64,000 nt of DNA from NCBI RefSeq assembly GCF_001723355.1, contig NZ_LPWE01000011.1:372001-436000 (forward strand), read 5' to 3'. The position numbers and the translations under genes are program-made. Positions within the stretch are counted from its first letter, which is position 1. Each line of letters starts with the position of its first letter. Under the pieces are notes generated by a model. That model had not been told where the DNA came from and searched no databases. It was given only the letters and a program-made list of their open reading frames with translations. This DNA comes from Methyloceanibacter stevinii. Lineage in GTDB: Bacteria > Pseudomonadota > Alphaproteobacteria > Rhizobiales > Methyloligellaceae. Of this stretch, positions 1-8,325 are shown piece by piece.

Positions 1-1
1 A

Positions 2-1717
2 GACATTACGACCGATAACGTCAACAAGCTGCAGATGTCTTGGGCCCAGGGCACGAACGCCCTTCGTGGTCACGAGGGTCAGCCGCTTGTGATCAAGGAT
101 GTTGGTGGCAAGACCATGCTGTTCATGGTTTCTGGTTGCCGTCCATGGCCAACTGTAAACGTTGTTCAGGCTCTCGATTTGACGGATGCCGACAACCCGA
201 AGCAGGTTTGGTCGTATGTCAAGAAGACCGACCGTGACGAGTCGGCTGTGCCGCGCGCTTGCTGCGACACCGTCAACCGTGGCGGCTCCTATGCCGATGG
301 CAAGTTCGTTTATGGCACTCTCGATGGTTTCGTGATTGCCCTGGACGGCCAGACCGGTAAGGAAGTTTGGGTCGTCAAGTACGCCTATCCCGAGAAGGGT
401 GAGACCATCACGCCGCCTCCGTTGATAGCCGATAACAAGGTTATTATGGGCTTTGGTGGCGATGAGTTCGCCGCTCGTGGCCGCGTTGCCGCCTTCAATC
501 TTGCGGACGGTTCCGAGGCTTGGGTGTGCCACAGCACGGGTTCCGAAAAGGGCGTGTGCCTGACGCCTGAAACCAACAAGGCCAACCCCCAATTCGGTCA
601 GGCTGGTGAGGATCTTGGTATCAAGACCTTCCCCGGTGAGGACTACAAGATTGGTGGTGGTGCTGCTTGGGGTTGGTATTCCTACGATCCCGAGCTGAAG
701 CTGGTCTACTACTCGACCGGTAACCCCGGCCTGTGGAGCCCGTCCTATCGTTGCCCCGATAAGACCCATGAGGAGTGCAACACTGGTGCGTTCGACAACA
801 AGTGGTCGATGACGATCTTCGCTCGTAAGATCGAAAACGGCGACGCTGTCTGGGCCTATCAGATGACTCCGTTTGACCAGTGGGACTATGACGGCATCAA
901 CGAGAACATTCTTACCGACATGGAAATTGACGGTAAGAAGGTGAAGGCTCTCACCCACTTCGATCGTAATGGCTTTGCCTATGTGCTCGACCGTACCGAC
1001 GGTACCCTGCACCGCGCCACGAAATACGTGACGACGGACTGGGCCGAGAAGGTCGACATGAAGACCGGTCGTCCGATCAAGGTGCGTGACCACTCGCCGC
1101 TCGAAGTTGGCCGCAACGTCTCTGCCTGCCCGTCTGCGATGGGTGGTAAGGACCAGCAGCCTGGTGCGGTTGATCCCGCCGAGCCGAACGTGTTCTACAT
1201 GCCCACCAACAACTGGTGCATGGAGCTTGAGCCTCAGGAGCGCACGCACACGAACCAGGGCACGGTCTACGTGTTCGCGAACGTGTACATGTATCCTGAG
1301 AAGCAGGGCACGACCGGCAAGATCAAGAAGTACGACGTCGTTTCGGGTAAGACGCTCTGGGAGATCCCGGATCCGTATCCGAACTGGGGTGGTACGATGG
1401 TCACCGACGGTGGTCTGATGTTCTACGGTTCGCTGGGCGGTGACTTCCGCGCTGTCGACCGTAAGTCCGGCAAGGTTCTTTGGAGCCGCAAGCTGGGCTC
1501 GGGCATCATCGGCAACCCCATCACCTATAAGGTTGGTGGCAAGCAGTATGTTGGCGTGTACTCCGGCATTGGCGGCTGGATCGGTCTTCCGGTCACCGCT
1601 GGTCTGGACCTGAGCGATAAGTTCGGCGCCATCGGTGCTACGGCCATGACCAAGGCCGCTGGCCTGCAGCATATCCCGCAGGGCGGTACGCTGAACGTCT
1701 TCCGCATTTACGAGTAA
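2..1717 (+). CDS. xoxF: Lanthanide-dependent methanol dehydrogenase XoxF (5' end outside window)
   Basis: PQQ enzyme that oxidises methanol to formaldehyde in the periplasm and passes electrons to a cytochrome c. The reading frame is open from base 2, so the first ATG at 35 is internal; about 30 residues and the signal peptide lie outside the window. The 571 visible residues form an eight-bladed quinoprotein propeller. The adjacent-cysteine disulfide over PQQ is in RACCDTVNRG. The catalytic Asp (bases 884-886) is followed two residues later by a second Asp (890-892) in WDYDGIN. MxaF has Ala at that place; Asp there is the XoxF signature that coordinates a lanthanide. Codon choice favours GGT and CGT much more than the neighbours, as in very highly expressed genes. 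A strong terminator follows. Confidence 0.95.
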   Translation, partial: DITTDNVNKLQMSWAQGTNALRGHEGQPLVIKDVGGKTMLFMVSGCRPWPTVNVVQALDLTDADNPKQVWSYVKKTDRDESAVPRACCDTVNRGGSYADGKFVYGTLDGFVIALDGQTGKEVWVVKYAYPEKGETITPPPLIADNKVIMGFGGDEFAARGRVAAFNLADGSEAWVCHSTGSEKGVCLTPETNKANPQFGQAGEDLGIKTFPGEDYKIGGGAAWGWYSYDPELKLVYYSTGNPGLWSPSYRCPDKTHEECNTGAFDNKWSMTIFARKIENGDAVWAYQMTPFDQWDYDGINENILTDMEIDGKKVKALTHFDRNGFAYVLDRTDGTLHRATKYVTTDWAEKVDMKTGRPIKVRDHSPLEVGRNVSACPSAMGGKDQQPGAVDPAEPNVFYMPTNNWCMELEPQERTHTNQGTVYVFANVYMYPEKQGTTGKIKKYDVVSGKTLWEIPDPYPNWGGTMVTDGGLMFYGSLGGDFRAVDRKSGKVLWSRKLGSGIIGNPITYKVGGKQYVGVYSGIGGWIGLPVTAGLDLSDKFGAIGATAMTKAAGLQHIPQGGTLNVFRIYE

Positions 1718-1741
1718 CTCTCGTAAACGTGTAGAATAATT

Positions 1742-1779
1742 GGCGCCCGATGCCCTTGTGGCATCGGGCGCCTCTTTTT
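1742..1779 (+). terminator. Intrinsic terminator after xoxF
   Basis: A perfect 13-bp stem (1742-1754 with 1760-1772) around a 5-nt loop is followed directly by TCTTTTT. It separates the abundant xoxF message from the accessory genes downstream. Confidence 0.93.
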
Positions 1780-1875
1780 ATATATTCCGGGAAGAAATAG
1801 ACCCCCATGGCGGGTAAGCCTGGTGGGATCAAGTCCCGCCGATCGGCCCCGCCTTACCAGTTGAGGCGAACGCCC

Positions 1876-3705
1876 GTGCCATTCCCAATTCCCAGACTTT
1901 CCGCGACAATTGCCGTTGCAGCGCTTGCGATCTCTGTTGTGTCGGCCCACGCCGACGACAAGCAGTCCGTCCGGCGCGATCTCAATAAGACCTATGAGGA
2001 ACTGACCCCCGCCGAGCATATTGCGATCCGTGCCGCCGCGAAGGCCGCCTACAAGAGCAAGAAGCTCAAGACCCTGAATGTCTGTGCGGACCCCGGGAAC
2101 ATGCCGCTCTCCAGCATTCAGCGAGAGGGCTTTCAGAACAAAATGGCCGAAATCCTCGCGAACGCGACCGGCGCCACGATCAAGTATCACTGGCAGCCGT
2201 TCATCGAGCGCGGGCTGACCCGGTCAACCTTCGACGAACGCCTCTGCGACGTGATGTTCGACATTCCCACGGGCTATGAGCGTCTGCTCACGACCGAGCC
2301 GGTCTACAAGACGCCGTATGTCCTGGTTTACCGCAACGACAAGGGATTGAAGCTGTCGGGCTTGGACGATCCCAAGTTGAAGGATCTGACCATCGGCGTC
2401 TTCCAGACCTCCGGCGTGCGCCAGGCGATGGCGAAGCGCGGCATCATCGACAACGTGAAGCTGCAGCTCCAAACGCACGACGGCGACCTCGTGCCCGAGA
2501 ACCAGCCCTGGTACGTGATTCAAAGAATGCTGGATGGAGAATTCGATGTTGCGGCCGTATTCGGGCCGTTCGCCGGTTGGGTGAAGACCATGAAGAACGA
2601 GCCGGTCGACATCGTTCCCATCAACCTGGACGACGACACGGTGCCGATGGAATTCGAGATGTCGATCGGCGTGCGTCCGACGGACGTCTTCCTCAAATAC
2701 CTCCTCGAATGGGCCATGGACGACAAGGCTGAGGAACTCACCGCGCTGATGAAGGAATACGGCGTGCCGTTGGTCCAGTGCAGCAAGTGCTACGTTCCTG
2801 GTGATCTGCCGGCTCACGGCAGCTACATCAAGCTCGCCGATCAGAAATTCGAGGCTCGCCCGGATCTCGCTTCGCCCGATCAGATCGTGACCCGCGAGAA
2901 GCTGGAAGGCTGGCTTGAAGAAGGGGCGGATCCCAATCAGGAATTGAGCAACGCGCTTCTGTCCGGCGACAAGGACCGCATCAAGTTCCTGGTGTCCAAG
3001 GGCGCCGACGTGAACAAGCCGGACTTGCAGGGCTGGACCCCGCTGACGGCCGCGGCACGCCAACGGCGGGACGAGACGATCGACCTTCTGGTCGAGTTGG
3101 GCGCCGATCCCAACAAGGCTGACGGCAATGGCATGACGCCCTTGGCGGCAGCGCTGATGCGGGACCACGTTCCCTCGATCAAGACTCTGGTCGAGCACGG
3201 TGCCGATGTGGAAGTGCCGGGTCAGGAAGACTTCCGTCCGCTCGCCCTGGCGCTTGCGGAGAAGAAGTACGAGGCCGCGAAGGCGCTGATGAACGGCGGG
3301 GCCGATGTCAGTGTCGCCTCGGGTAAGCAAGGCTTGACCCCGCTGATGATTGTCGCGGCGCAGACCGGCCCTGCGGAAGGATCGATCTTCTTGCCGGGAA
3401 GCGTCCGCCCCACCGATATTGCCAAGGCGTTGGTGGATGAGGGTGCCAATATCGACGCACAGGCGGCGAATGGCATGACGGCGCTGATGATCGCGGCTGC
3501 GAACAACAGCGCACCGATGATCGGCCTGCTGATGGCGGCTGGCGCCGACCCGGACGTCAAGAATACGGAAGGCCAGACAGCCGTAGACGTCGCGAATCTG
3601 AACGACAACAAGGAAGCCTCGCAGGCGATCCGGGTCCTGTCGTTGTCGCGGCCCAGTGCTTCGACGAAAGCAGACAGCGACGACAGCAGCACCGTGAAGC
3701 AGTGA
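1876..3705 (+). CDS. XoxJ/MxaJ-like periplasmic binding protein fused to ankyrin repeats
   Basis: The likely start is the GTG at 1876, behind a GAGG; it gives 609 aa beginning with a signal peptide (cleavage near SAHA|DDK). An ATG at 1807 in the same frame adds 23 residues that do not resemble a signal sequence. Residues about 64-315 match the MxaJ/XoxJ family of quinoprotein-dehydrogenase-associated substrate-binding proteins (VCADPGNMPLSS near the start, then a two-lobed SBP fold, with a CSKC motif near its end). Residues about 342-588 are six or seven ankyrin repeats (GADVNKPDLQGWTPLTAAAR, GADPNKADGNGMTPLAAAL and others). XoxJ proteins are thought to help activate XoxF; the ankyrin tail could be a docking surface, which is inference. 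It ends 4 bp before the next gene. Confidence 0.88.
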   Translation: MPFPIPRLSATIAVAALAISVVSAHADDKQSVRRDLNKTYEELTPAEHIAIRAAAKAAYKSKKLKTLNVCADPGNMPLSSIQREGFQNKMAEILANATGATIKYHWQPFIERGLTRSTFDERLCDVMFDIPTGYERLLTTEPVYKTPYVLVYRNDKGLKLSGLDDPKLKDLTIGVFQTSGVRQAMAKRGIIDNVKLQLQTHDGDLVPENQPWYVIQRMLDGEFDVAAVFGPFAGWVKTMKNEPVDIVPINLDDDTVPMEFEMSIGVRPTDVFLKYLLEWAMDDKAEELTALMKEYGVPLVQCSKCYVPGDLPAHGSYIKLADQKFEARPDLASPDQIVTREKLEGWLEEGADPNQELSNALLSGDKDRIKFLVSKGADVNKPDLQGWTPLTAAARQRRDETIDLLVELGADPNKADGNGMTPLAAALMRDHVPSIKTLVEHGADVEVPGQEDFRPLALALAEKKYEAAKALMNGGADVSVASGKQGLTPLMIVAAQTGPAEGSIFLPGSVRPTDIAKALVDEGANIDAQAANGMTALMIAAANNSAPMIGLLMAAGADPDVKNTEGQTAVDVANLNDNKEASQAIRVLSLSRPSASTKADSDDSSTVKQ

Positions 3706-3709
3706 TACG

Positions 3710-4543
3710 ATGACCGGAATTCTACTGAAAAACTGGGGGGCTGCGGCGATCGCCGCGGCCCTTTTGTTTGGAGCGGTCGGTTTCGCGCAAGCGGCTGACT
3801 ACCCGGATTTCGACGATGCCTCGGTAACGGCACGAACAGAAGCGGTCATCAAAGAGCGTTCGCAAGACGGGGTGTTCGTCTTTCACGATCCCAAGCTCAA
3901 CAAGGACCTCAATCTCGTCTACGAGAAGATGCGCGTCATACGCGGCATGAAGGGTTACGGCTGGTTCGCGAATGCGATCTTTCACGAAAAGGGCGACCCG
4001 CAGAGGCAATACGCGCTCGACTTCTGGTTCAAGCCCCAGCGGGACGGGGACAGCCTCGATCTGATCGACATCCGCGTTCAGAAGGGACCGAAGCGCGACG
4101 GCGATGGGTACATCATGGTGACCCGCCTGCCGGTGGCTTGGTGGTGGCTACCGGTGCAGGAGCATCCGGGCGACATGGAAGTGGTGCGGGCTTGGCACGT
4201 GATGAGTGCCATCCACAACTACATCGCCGAGAACAAGAACGACGAAGGCGCGCTTGAACTGAAGGACGAGAAGACCGGGGAGACGATCCCGCTGGAGTTC
4301 GTCGAAATGCACCAGCCGGTTCGCTATCTCAAGAAGGACGGCCACTACTTTGCCTGTACGGACTTCCGGCGCGTCGGCAGCAAGGACGAGTATTTCGACG
4401 TGGACTTCTGGGTCGACGAGAAGACGGGCCGGCTGAATGTCACGGACGTGAAGATCCACAAGGTCCCCATCAATGAGGACGGCATCTGGATCCAGGTGCC
4501 GCGCTACACCTTCGAGGATATGGATTTCGAGATCACCCAATAG
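3710..4543 (+). CDS. Secreted protein of unknown function with an internal domain duplication
   Basis: 277 aa with a signal peptide (cleavage near AQAA|DYPDF). I do not recognise the family. The mature protein has two similar halves, about residues 41-140 and 160-265. Each has a helical start, a strand with LNLVYEKMRVIR or PLEFVEMHQPVR, an aromatic GYGWFANAIF or GHYFACTDFR, then YALDFWF or YFDVDFWV and finally DIRVQKGP or DVKIHKVP. A tryptophan run (AWWWLP, about 143-148) links the halves. One Cys (about 216) is in the second half only. It sits 4 bp after the XoxJ-like gene, so it is very probably co-transcribed and part of the methanol dehydrogenase periplasmic machinery. Confidence 0.8.
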   Translation: MTGILLKNWGAAAIAAALLFGAVGFAQAADYPDFDDASVTARTEAVIKERSQDGVFVFHDPKLNKDLNLVYEKMRVIRGMKGYGWFANAIFHEKGDPQRQYALDFWFKPQRDGDSLDLIDIRVQKGPKRDGDGYIMVTRLPVAWWWLPVQEHPGDMEVVRAWHVMSAIHNYIAENKNDEGALELKDEKTGETIPLEFVEMHQPVRYLKKDGHYFACTDFRRVGSKDEYFDVDFWVDEKTGRLNVTDVKIHKVPINEDGIWIQVPRYTFEDMDFEITQ

Positions 4544-5055
4544 ACCCGAGGGCGAGGGCGCGTCACCGGGTGGGCCCGCTTAGGGCGCATCGCTTTGCCG
4601 CATGTGACATACTCTTGCGCTTCGCGCCATTTCGACTATGACGGTTGCAAAACGGCCAAAGCGCCCAAGAATCCAAAGAAAAAATTCCTATTGTTCCCAA
4701 TCGAAAGATTGCACCCCCTTCTGGGGCTGAGGAGGACAACGCCATTTCGATCGTGGCGAAGAGTAAGACGGGCCGCTTCATGGGCGGCGCGGCTGGGCAA
4801 CACCGAACCGGCAACGCAGGGCGATTGCGTCCCGCGCCGGGGAACATTTGGCATGCTTCCCTGCCGTGCAAGTCCTCTGCCCGTGGGCTTTTTTCCGACT
4901 TTTTTCTGACGCAACCGCTTTTAAAGACGGTAGTGTGGCTCGGCATGCCCTCCAAACGAAGGCATGCATGCCAATTGCTCGAGGAAGGCCGGAATAGGCG
5001 TTTTTGATTTCGATAGGCTCAACCAGAACTGAAACTAGGGTAAGGAAGACGTACC
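4544..5055. other. 512-bp intergenic region before the cytochrome gene
   Basis: No convincing gene. Several short overlapping frames (about 4563-5007, both strands) lack ribosome sites and protein character. GGCATGC occurs in copies around 4944 and 4962, forming a small palindrome-rich patch. The region must hold the promoter of the following gene, which starts behind AAGGAAG at 5042-5048, but no promoter boxes are clear. Confidence 0.5.
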
Positions 5056-5574
5056 GTGCGCAAGATTATCACTGGAGTAGTAGCTGCCGCCTTCGTAGGC
5101 GCGATTGGCCTTTTTGCTTTGGATGCTCGGGCAGAGGAATGCTGCGAGAAGGGCGACACCACGCCCCCGCTGGAGCTCATTGAGAAGACCCCGATTGGCG
5201 GTCTCCACAACCCCTACAACGACGAAATCGATGCCGTCGCGGAGAAGGGACACAAAATCTATCTGTCCTATAGCTGCAACGGCTGCCACGGCGGCGGCGG
5301 CGGCGGCGGCATGTGCCCGCCCCTGACGAACGACGCCTGGGTCTACGGCGCCGACGACGACACGGTGTTCCGTTTGATCTCTGAGGGCTCCGACAAGCTG
5401 CAGGAGCAGGGCTACAAGCGCGTCCGTAAGGAAATCGTGACCGGCCCGATGCCGCCGTTCGGCACGATCGCCAAGACATCCGACGATCTGTGGAAGGTCA
5501 TTGCGTTCATCCGCTCGAAGAACCCGAGCTCGATGAAGAAGGTGAACGAGCCGGCCCAGACGCCCGGTCAATAG
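5056..5574 (+). CDS. xoxG: XoxG-like c-type cytochrome, methanol-metabolism related
   Basis: Periplasmic monohaem cytochrome, the likely electron acceptor of XoxF. GTG start with AAGGAAG 8 bp upstream; 172 aa with a signal peptide (cleavage near DARA|EECC). The haem site is CNGCH (C74, C77, H78). The probable Met ligand is M132 in GPMPPFG. The haem motif is followed by seven glycines coded by an uninterrupted (GGC)7, then MCPPLTND. Extra cysteines C29, C30 and C87 resemble the cysteine-rich methanol-related cytochrome family; C29/C30 may form a disulfide with C87 or each other. Its own terminator follows, so it is a monocistronic unit beside xoxF and xoxJ. The symbol is assigned from context and motif. 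Confidence 0.82.
   Translation: MRKIITGVVAAAFVGAIGLFALDARAEECCEKGDTTPPLELIEKTPIGGLHNPYNDEIDAVAEKGHKIYLSYSCNGCHGGGGGGGMCPPLTNDAWVYGADDDTVFRLISEGSDKLQEQGYKRVRKEIVTGPMPPFGTIAKTSDDLWKVIAFIRSKNPSSMKKVNEPAQTPGQ
5290..5310 (+). repeat. (GGC)7 trinucleotide tract inside the cytochrome gene
   Basis: Seven perfect GGC codons begin directly after the haem-ligand His codon (5287-5289). The tract can gain or lose whole codons by slippage without breaking the frame. Confidence 0.9.
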
Positions 5575-5604
5575 GCTTCGCAGCCTACCAATTTGGTCGT
5601 TAAA

Positions 5605-5638
5605 GGCCGCCGCCCCATCCTGGGACGGCGGCCTTTTT
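5605..5638 (+). terminator. Intrinsic terminator after the cytochrome gene
   Basis: GGCCGCCG at 5605-5612 pairs with CGGCGGCC at 5626-5633, extended by CCC/GGG after one mismatch, with a 5-nt loop and then TTTTT. Confidence 0.9.
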
Positions 5639-5842
5639 GCGTCCTAAAACATTGGTAATGAAAAGCACCATCACTTGGCATTGGTTCCTGGGCGCGCCTA
5701 TATCATTAGTACAGAACCGTCGCCCTCGGCCTTGGAGCTTAGGCAGTATTGTGCAGCGCACCTTGCCAAGGGGGTGAAGGTCTGAGACAGAAGGGCGCGA
5801 AGCCCTCGGCGAAGAAATGTTGGTTGGAAACATTCAAGAGAG

Positions 5843-7201
5843 ATGGTGCCTTTGCGTTCGAACTCCCCCCGTGTGCCCCATACCCGCTTTTTCGGACTGG
5901 TAAGTGCGGCACTCCTCTTTTCAGCTCTTGCTGTTGGATCTTTGCCCGCTGGCGCTGAATACGCCCCAGGCACAGATGACGCTGCGACGCCGGCCAAGAC
6001 CGGCGACGCGCAGCCGAAGGCCGGCGACGACGCTGTGGCGGATACCGGCAAGCCGAAGGCTGCAAAGCCGGACCCCGCCAAGAAGACGATGCATGTCGTC
6101 TATCTCGGCAAGGAATACGAAGAGCCGCTCCCGCTCTCCTATGCGGAGAAGGTGATCACCGACAAAGGCATCCAAGGCGCGCGCCTCATGCTGAAAGAGG
6201 CCAACCAGGCCGGTAATTTCGTCGGCTATGGCTTCGAGCTTGAGGAAGTCATCATCCCCGCAGACGAGGATATCGTGGCGAAAGCCAAGGAAGCGCTGGC
6301 GGCCGGCCACCGCTTCTTTATCGCCGACCTGGAGCCCGACGATCTGCTGGCCGTGGCCGATCTGCCAGAGGCCAAAGACGCGCTCATCATGAACATCCGC
6401 TCCAGCGCGACCAAGCTGCGCCAGGAGGAATGCCGCCAGAACGTCTTCCATATCATTCCGGACTACGCGATGCGCGCCGACGCCCTGGCGCAGTACCTGA
6501 TCTGGAAGAAGTGGCCGAGATGGTATGTCGTCCGCCGCGATACGCCCGAGGATCAGGACTACGTTGCGCAGGTCCAGCGTGCCGCCAAGCGTTTCGGCGG
6601 CAAGGTGGTGGAAGACCACCTCTACGACCTTCCCCCCGGAGCCCGGAATCTGGACTCGGGGCATCAGCAGATACAGCAGCAGATGGCGTTGGAGACCCAG
6701 CGTGCTCCGGAGCACGATGTGGTTTGGTCGATCAATAGCGACGACGATTTCGGCGACTATCTGATGTACCGCACCACCATGCCCCGCCCGGTGGTGGGCA
6801 CGCAGGGCCTTCAGGCGACGGCCTGGGACAAGTCCTACACGGAGTCGGGCGGCATGCGCTTTCAGCGCGCGATTCCTCGTCTGGCAAACCGCCCGCCGGT
6901 CGAACGGGATTATACGGCCTGGCTGGGCCTCCGCGCTCTGTCGGACGCGGCACAGAAGTCCGGCACGGTCGATCCCAAAGGCGTGAAGGATTACATGCTG
7001 TCGGATGAGTTCCGGCTCGAGGCCTTCAAGGGCCAAGCGCTGAGCTTCCGCACCTGGGATCACCAGATGCGCCAGCCGATCATTCTGGGCGGCGGCACGC
7101 GCGTACCGGTTTCCACGTCGCCGCAGGAAGGCTTCCTTCATCCGAAATACGTCACCGACACGCTCGGTTTCGACAAACCAGAAACCAAGTGCAAATTCTA
7201 A
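5843..7201 (+). CDS. PQQ-dehydrogenase-associated ABC-type substrate-binding protein
   Basis: 452 aa, exported (hydrophobic stretch FFGLVSAALLFSALAVGS, cleavage near PAGA|EYAP), followed by a Pro/Ala/Lys-rich linker to about residue 78. The rest is a periplasmic-binding type I fold resembling branched-chain amino-acid receptors (VVYLGKE at the start, AGHRFFIADLEPDDLLAVAD, IRSSATKLRQEECRQNVFHI). It matches the family described as an ABC substrate-binding protein of PQQ-dependent alcohol dehydrogenase systems (TIGR03863-like). No permease or ATPase gene is nearby, so a sensing or chaperone role is as likely as transport. The next gene starts 23 bp downstream. The start codon is not certain; an ATG inside the leader is not available. 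Confidence 0.82.
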   Translation: MVPLRSNSPRVPHTRFFGLVSAALLFSALAVGSLPAGAEYAPGTDDAATPAKTGDAQPKAGDDAVADTGKPKAAKPDPAKKTMHVVYLGKEYEEPLPLSYAEKVITDKGIQGARLMLKEANQAGNFVGYGFELEEVIIPADEDIVAKAKEALAAGHRFFIADLEPDDLLAVADLPEAKDALIMNIRSSATKLRQEECRQNVFHIIPDYAMRADALAQYLIWKKWPRWYVVRRDTPEDQDYVAQVQRAAKRFGGKVVEDHLYDLPPGARNLDSGHQQIQQQMALETQRAPEHDVVWSINSDDDFGDYLMYRTTMPRPVVGTQGLQATAWDKSYTESGGMRFQRAIPRLANRPPVERDYTAWLGLRALSDAAQKSGTVDPKGVKDYMLSDEFRLEAFKGQALSFRTWDHQMRQPIILGGGTRVPVSTSPQEGFLHPKYVTDTLGFDKPETKCKF

Positions 7202-7224
7202 CGAGCTGCCGCAAAGGGTACCCA

Positions 7225-8214
7225 ATGACACGCATCGGCCTTGCAACTGTTTGTGCGACGGCGTTTGTTCTCGCCGCCGCTCCGCTGGCTCACGCCGAGA
7301 CGATCTTCGTCTCCAACGAGAAGGACAACACCGTCACGGTCATCGACGGAGACACGATGGAGACCATCGATACGATCGAGACCGCCCGCCGCCCGCGCGG
7401 CATCGTTCTGAGCCCCGACAACAAGGAACTGTTCGTCGCGGCCGGTGACGGCGACATCATCGACGTTGTAGACACGAAGACGCTCAAGATCACGCGCCAG
7501 CTCGAAAGTGGCCCCGATCCGGAATTGATGGACATCGATCCCGACGGCAAGATTATCTATATCGCCAACGAAGACGACAGCATGGTCACGATCATGGATC
7601 TCGGCTCCGGCGACGTCTTGGCCGAGGTGCCGGTGGGCGTGGAGCCCGAAGGCATGGCAGTCAGCCCCGACAACAAGTACACCGCCGCCACCTCGGAAAG
7701 CACGAGCATGGCGCATATCATCGACAACGAATCGCACCAGCTCATCGCCAACGTGCTGGTCGATTCCCGGCCGCGCGAGGCGAAGTGGACCAAGGACGGC
7801 AAGGAGCTGTGGGTCTCTTCGGAAGTGGGCGGCACGGTTTCCGTGATCGATCCGTCGACCTGGGAGATCACCAACAAGATTCGCTTCGAGGTGCCGGGCG
7901 TGCGTCCCGAGCAGCTTCAGCCGGTCGGCATGGACTTCGTCAAGGACGAGTCGCTTGTCATGGTGCCGCTCGGTCCGTCCAACCGCGTTGCCGTCATCGA
8001 CACCGCCAAGAAGGAAGTCGTGGACTACATCCTGGTCGGTCAGCGCCCCTGGCACGGCGAGACCAGCGCGGACGGCAAGAAATATTACGTGGCCAACGGC
8101 CTGACGAACGACATGACGATCATCGACCTCGACTCGCTGAAAGCGGTCAAGTCCGTGCCCGTCGGACGTCTGCCCTGGGGTGTCGCCGTGATGCCCGGCA
8201 AGCCTGGCGCCTAA
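7225..8214 (+). CDS. YVTN-family beta-propeller protein, PQQ-associated
   Basis: 329 aa, signal peptide MTRIGLATVCATAFVLAAA with cleavage near AHA|ETIF. The start at 7225 is chosen over the in-frame ATG at 7189 because it begins the signal peptide and has AAAGGG upstream. The mature protein is a run of about seven blades of the YVTN type (IFVSNEKDNTVTVIDGDTME, IYIANEDDSMVTIMDLGSGD, YYVANGLTNDMTIIDLDSLK). It resembles the PQQ-dependent-catabolism-associated propeller family (TIGR03866-like), usually found beside the binding protein encoded just upstream. The substrate is unknown; it probably works in the periplasm with the quinoprotein dehydrogenase. Confidence 0.85.
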   Translation: MTRIGLATVCATAFVLAAAPLAHAETIFVSNEKDNTVTVIDGDTMETIDTIETARRPRGIVLSPDNKELFVAAGDGDIIDVVDTKTLKITRQLESGPDPELMDIDPDGKIIYIANEDDSMVTIMDLGSGDVLAEVPVGVEPEGMAVSPDNKYTAATSESTSMAHIIDNESHQLIANVLVDSRPREAKWTKDGKELWVSSEVGGTVSVIDPSTWEITNKIRFEVPGVRPEQLQPVGMDFVKDESLVMVPLGPSNRVAVIDTAKKEVVDYILVGQRPWHGETSADGKKYYVANGLTNDMTIIDLDSLKAVKSVPVGRLPWGVAVMPGKPGA

Positions 8215-8249
8215 CTCACTGGCGACACATCCAAGTAGGAATCAGCAAC

Positions 8250-8283
8250 GGCCGCTCCCTTATCGGGAGCGGCCGGTTCTTTT
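8250..8283 (+). terminator. Intrinsic terminator after the propeller gene
   Basis: Perfect 10-bp stem GGCCGCTCCC (8250-8259) with GGGAGCGGCC (8265-8274), 5-nt loop, followed by GGTTCTTTT. It lies between convergent operons and ends the methanol-oxidation block. Confidence 0.88.
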
Positions 8284-8325
8284 GAGCGAATGGCTGAGCG
8301 CTAGCTAGCGCGCCGGCCGTGTTGT

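Noticed and set aside
2-1717. Calcium-dependent MxaF identity for the methanol dehydrogenase
   Set aside because: The residue two after the catalytic Asp is Asp, not Ala, and no mxaI is next to it; XoxF fits better.
4563-5007. Overlapping short frames on both strands between the duplicated-domain gene and xoxG
   Set aside because: They overlap each other, have no ribosome sites and no family character; the region is more likely regulatory.
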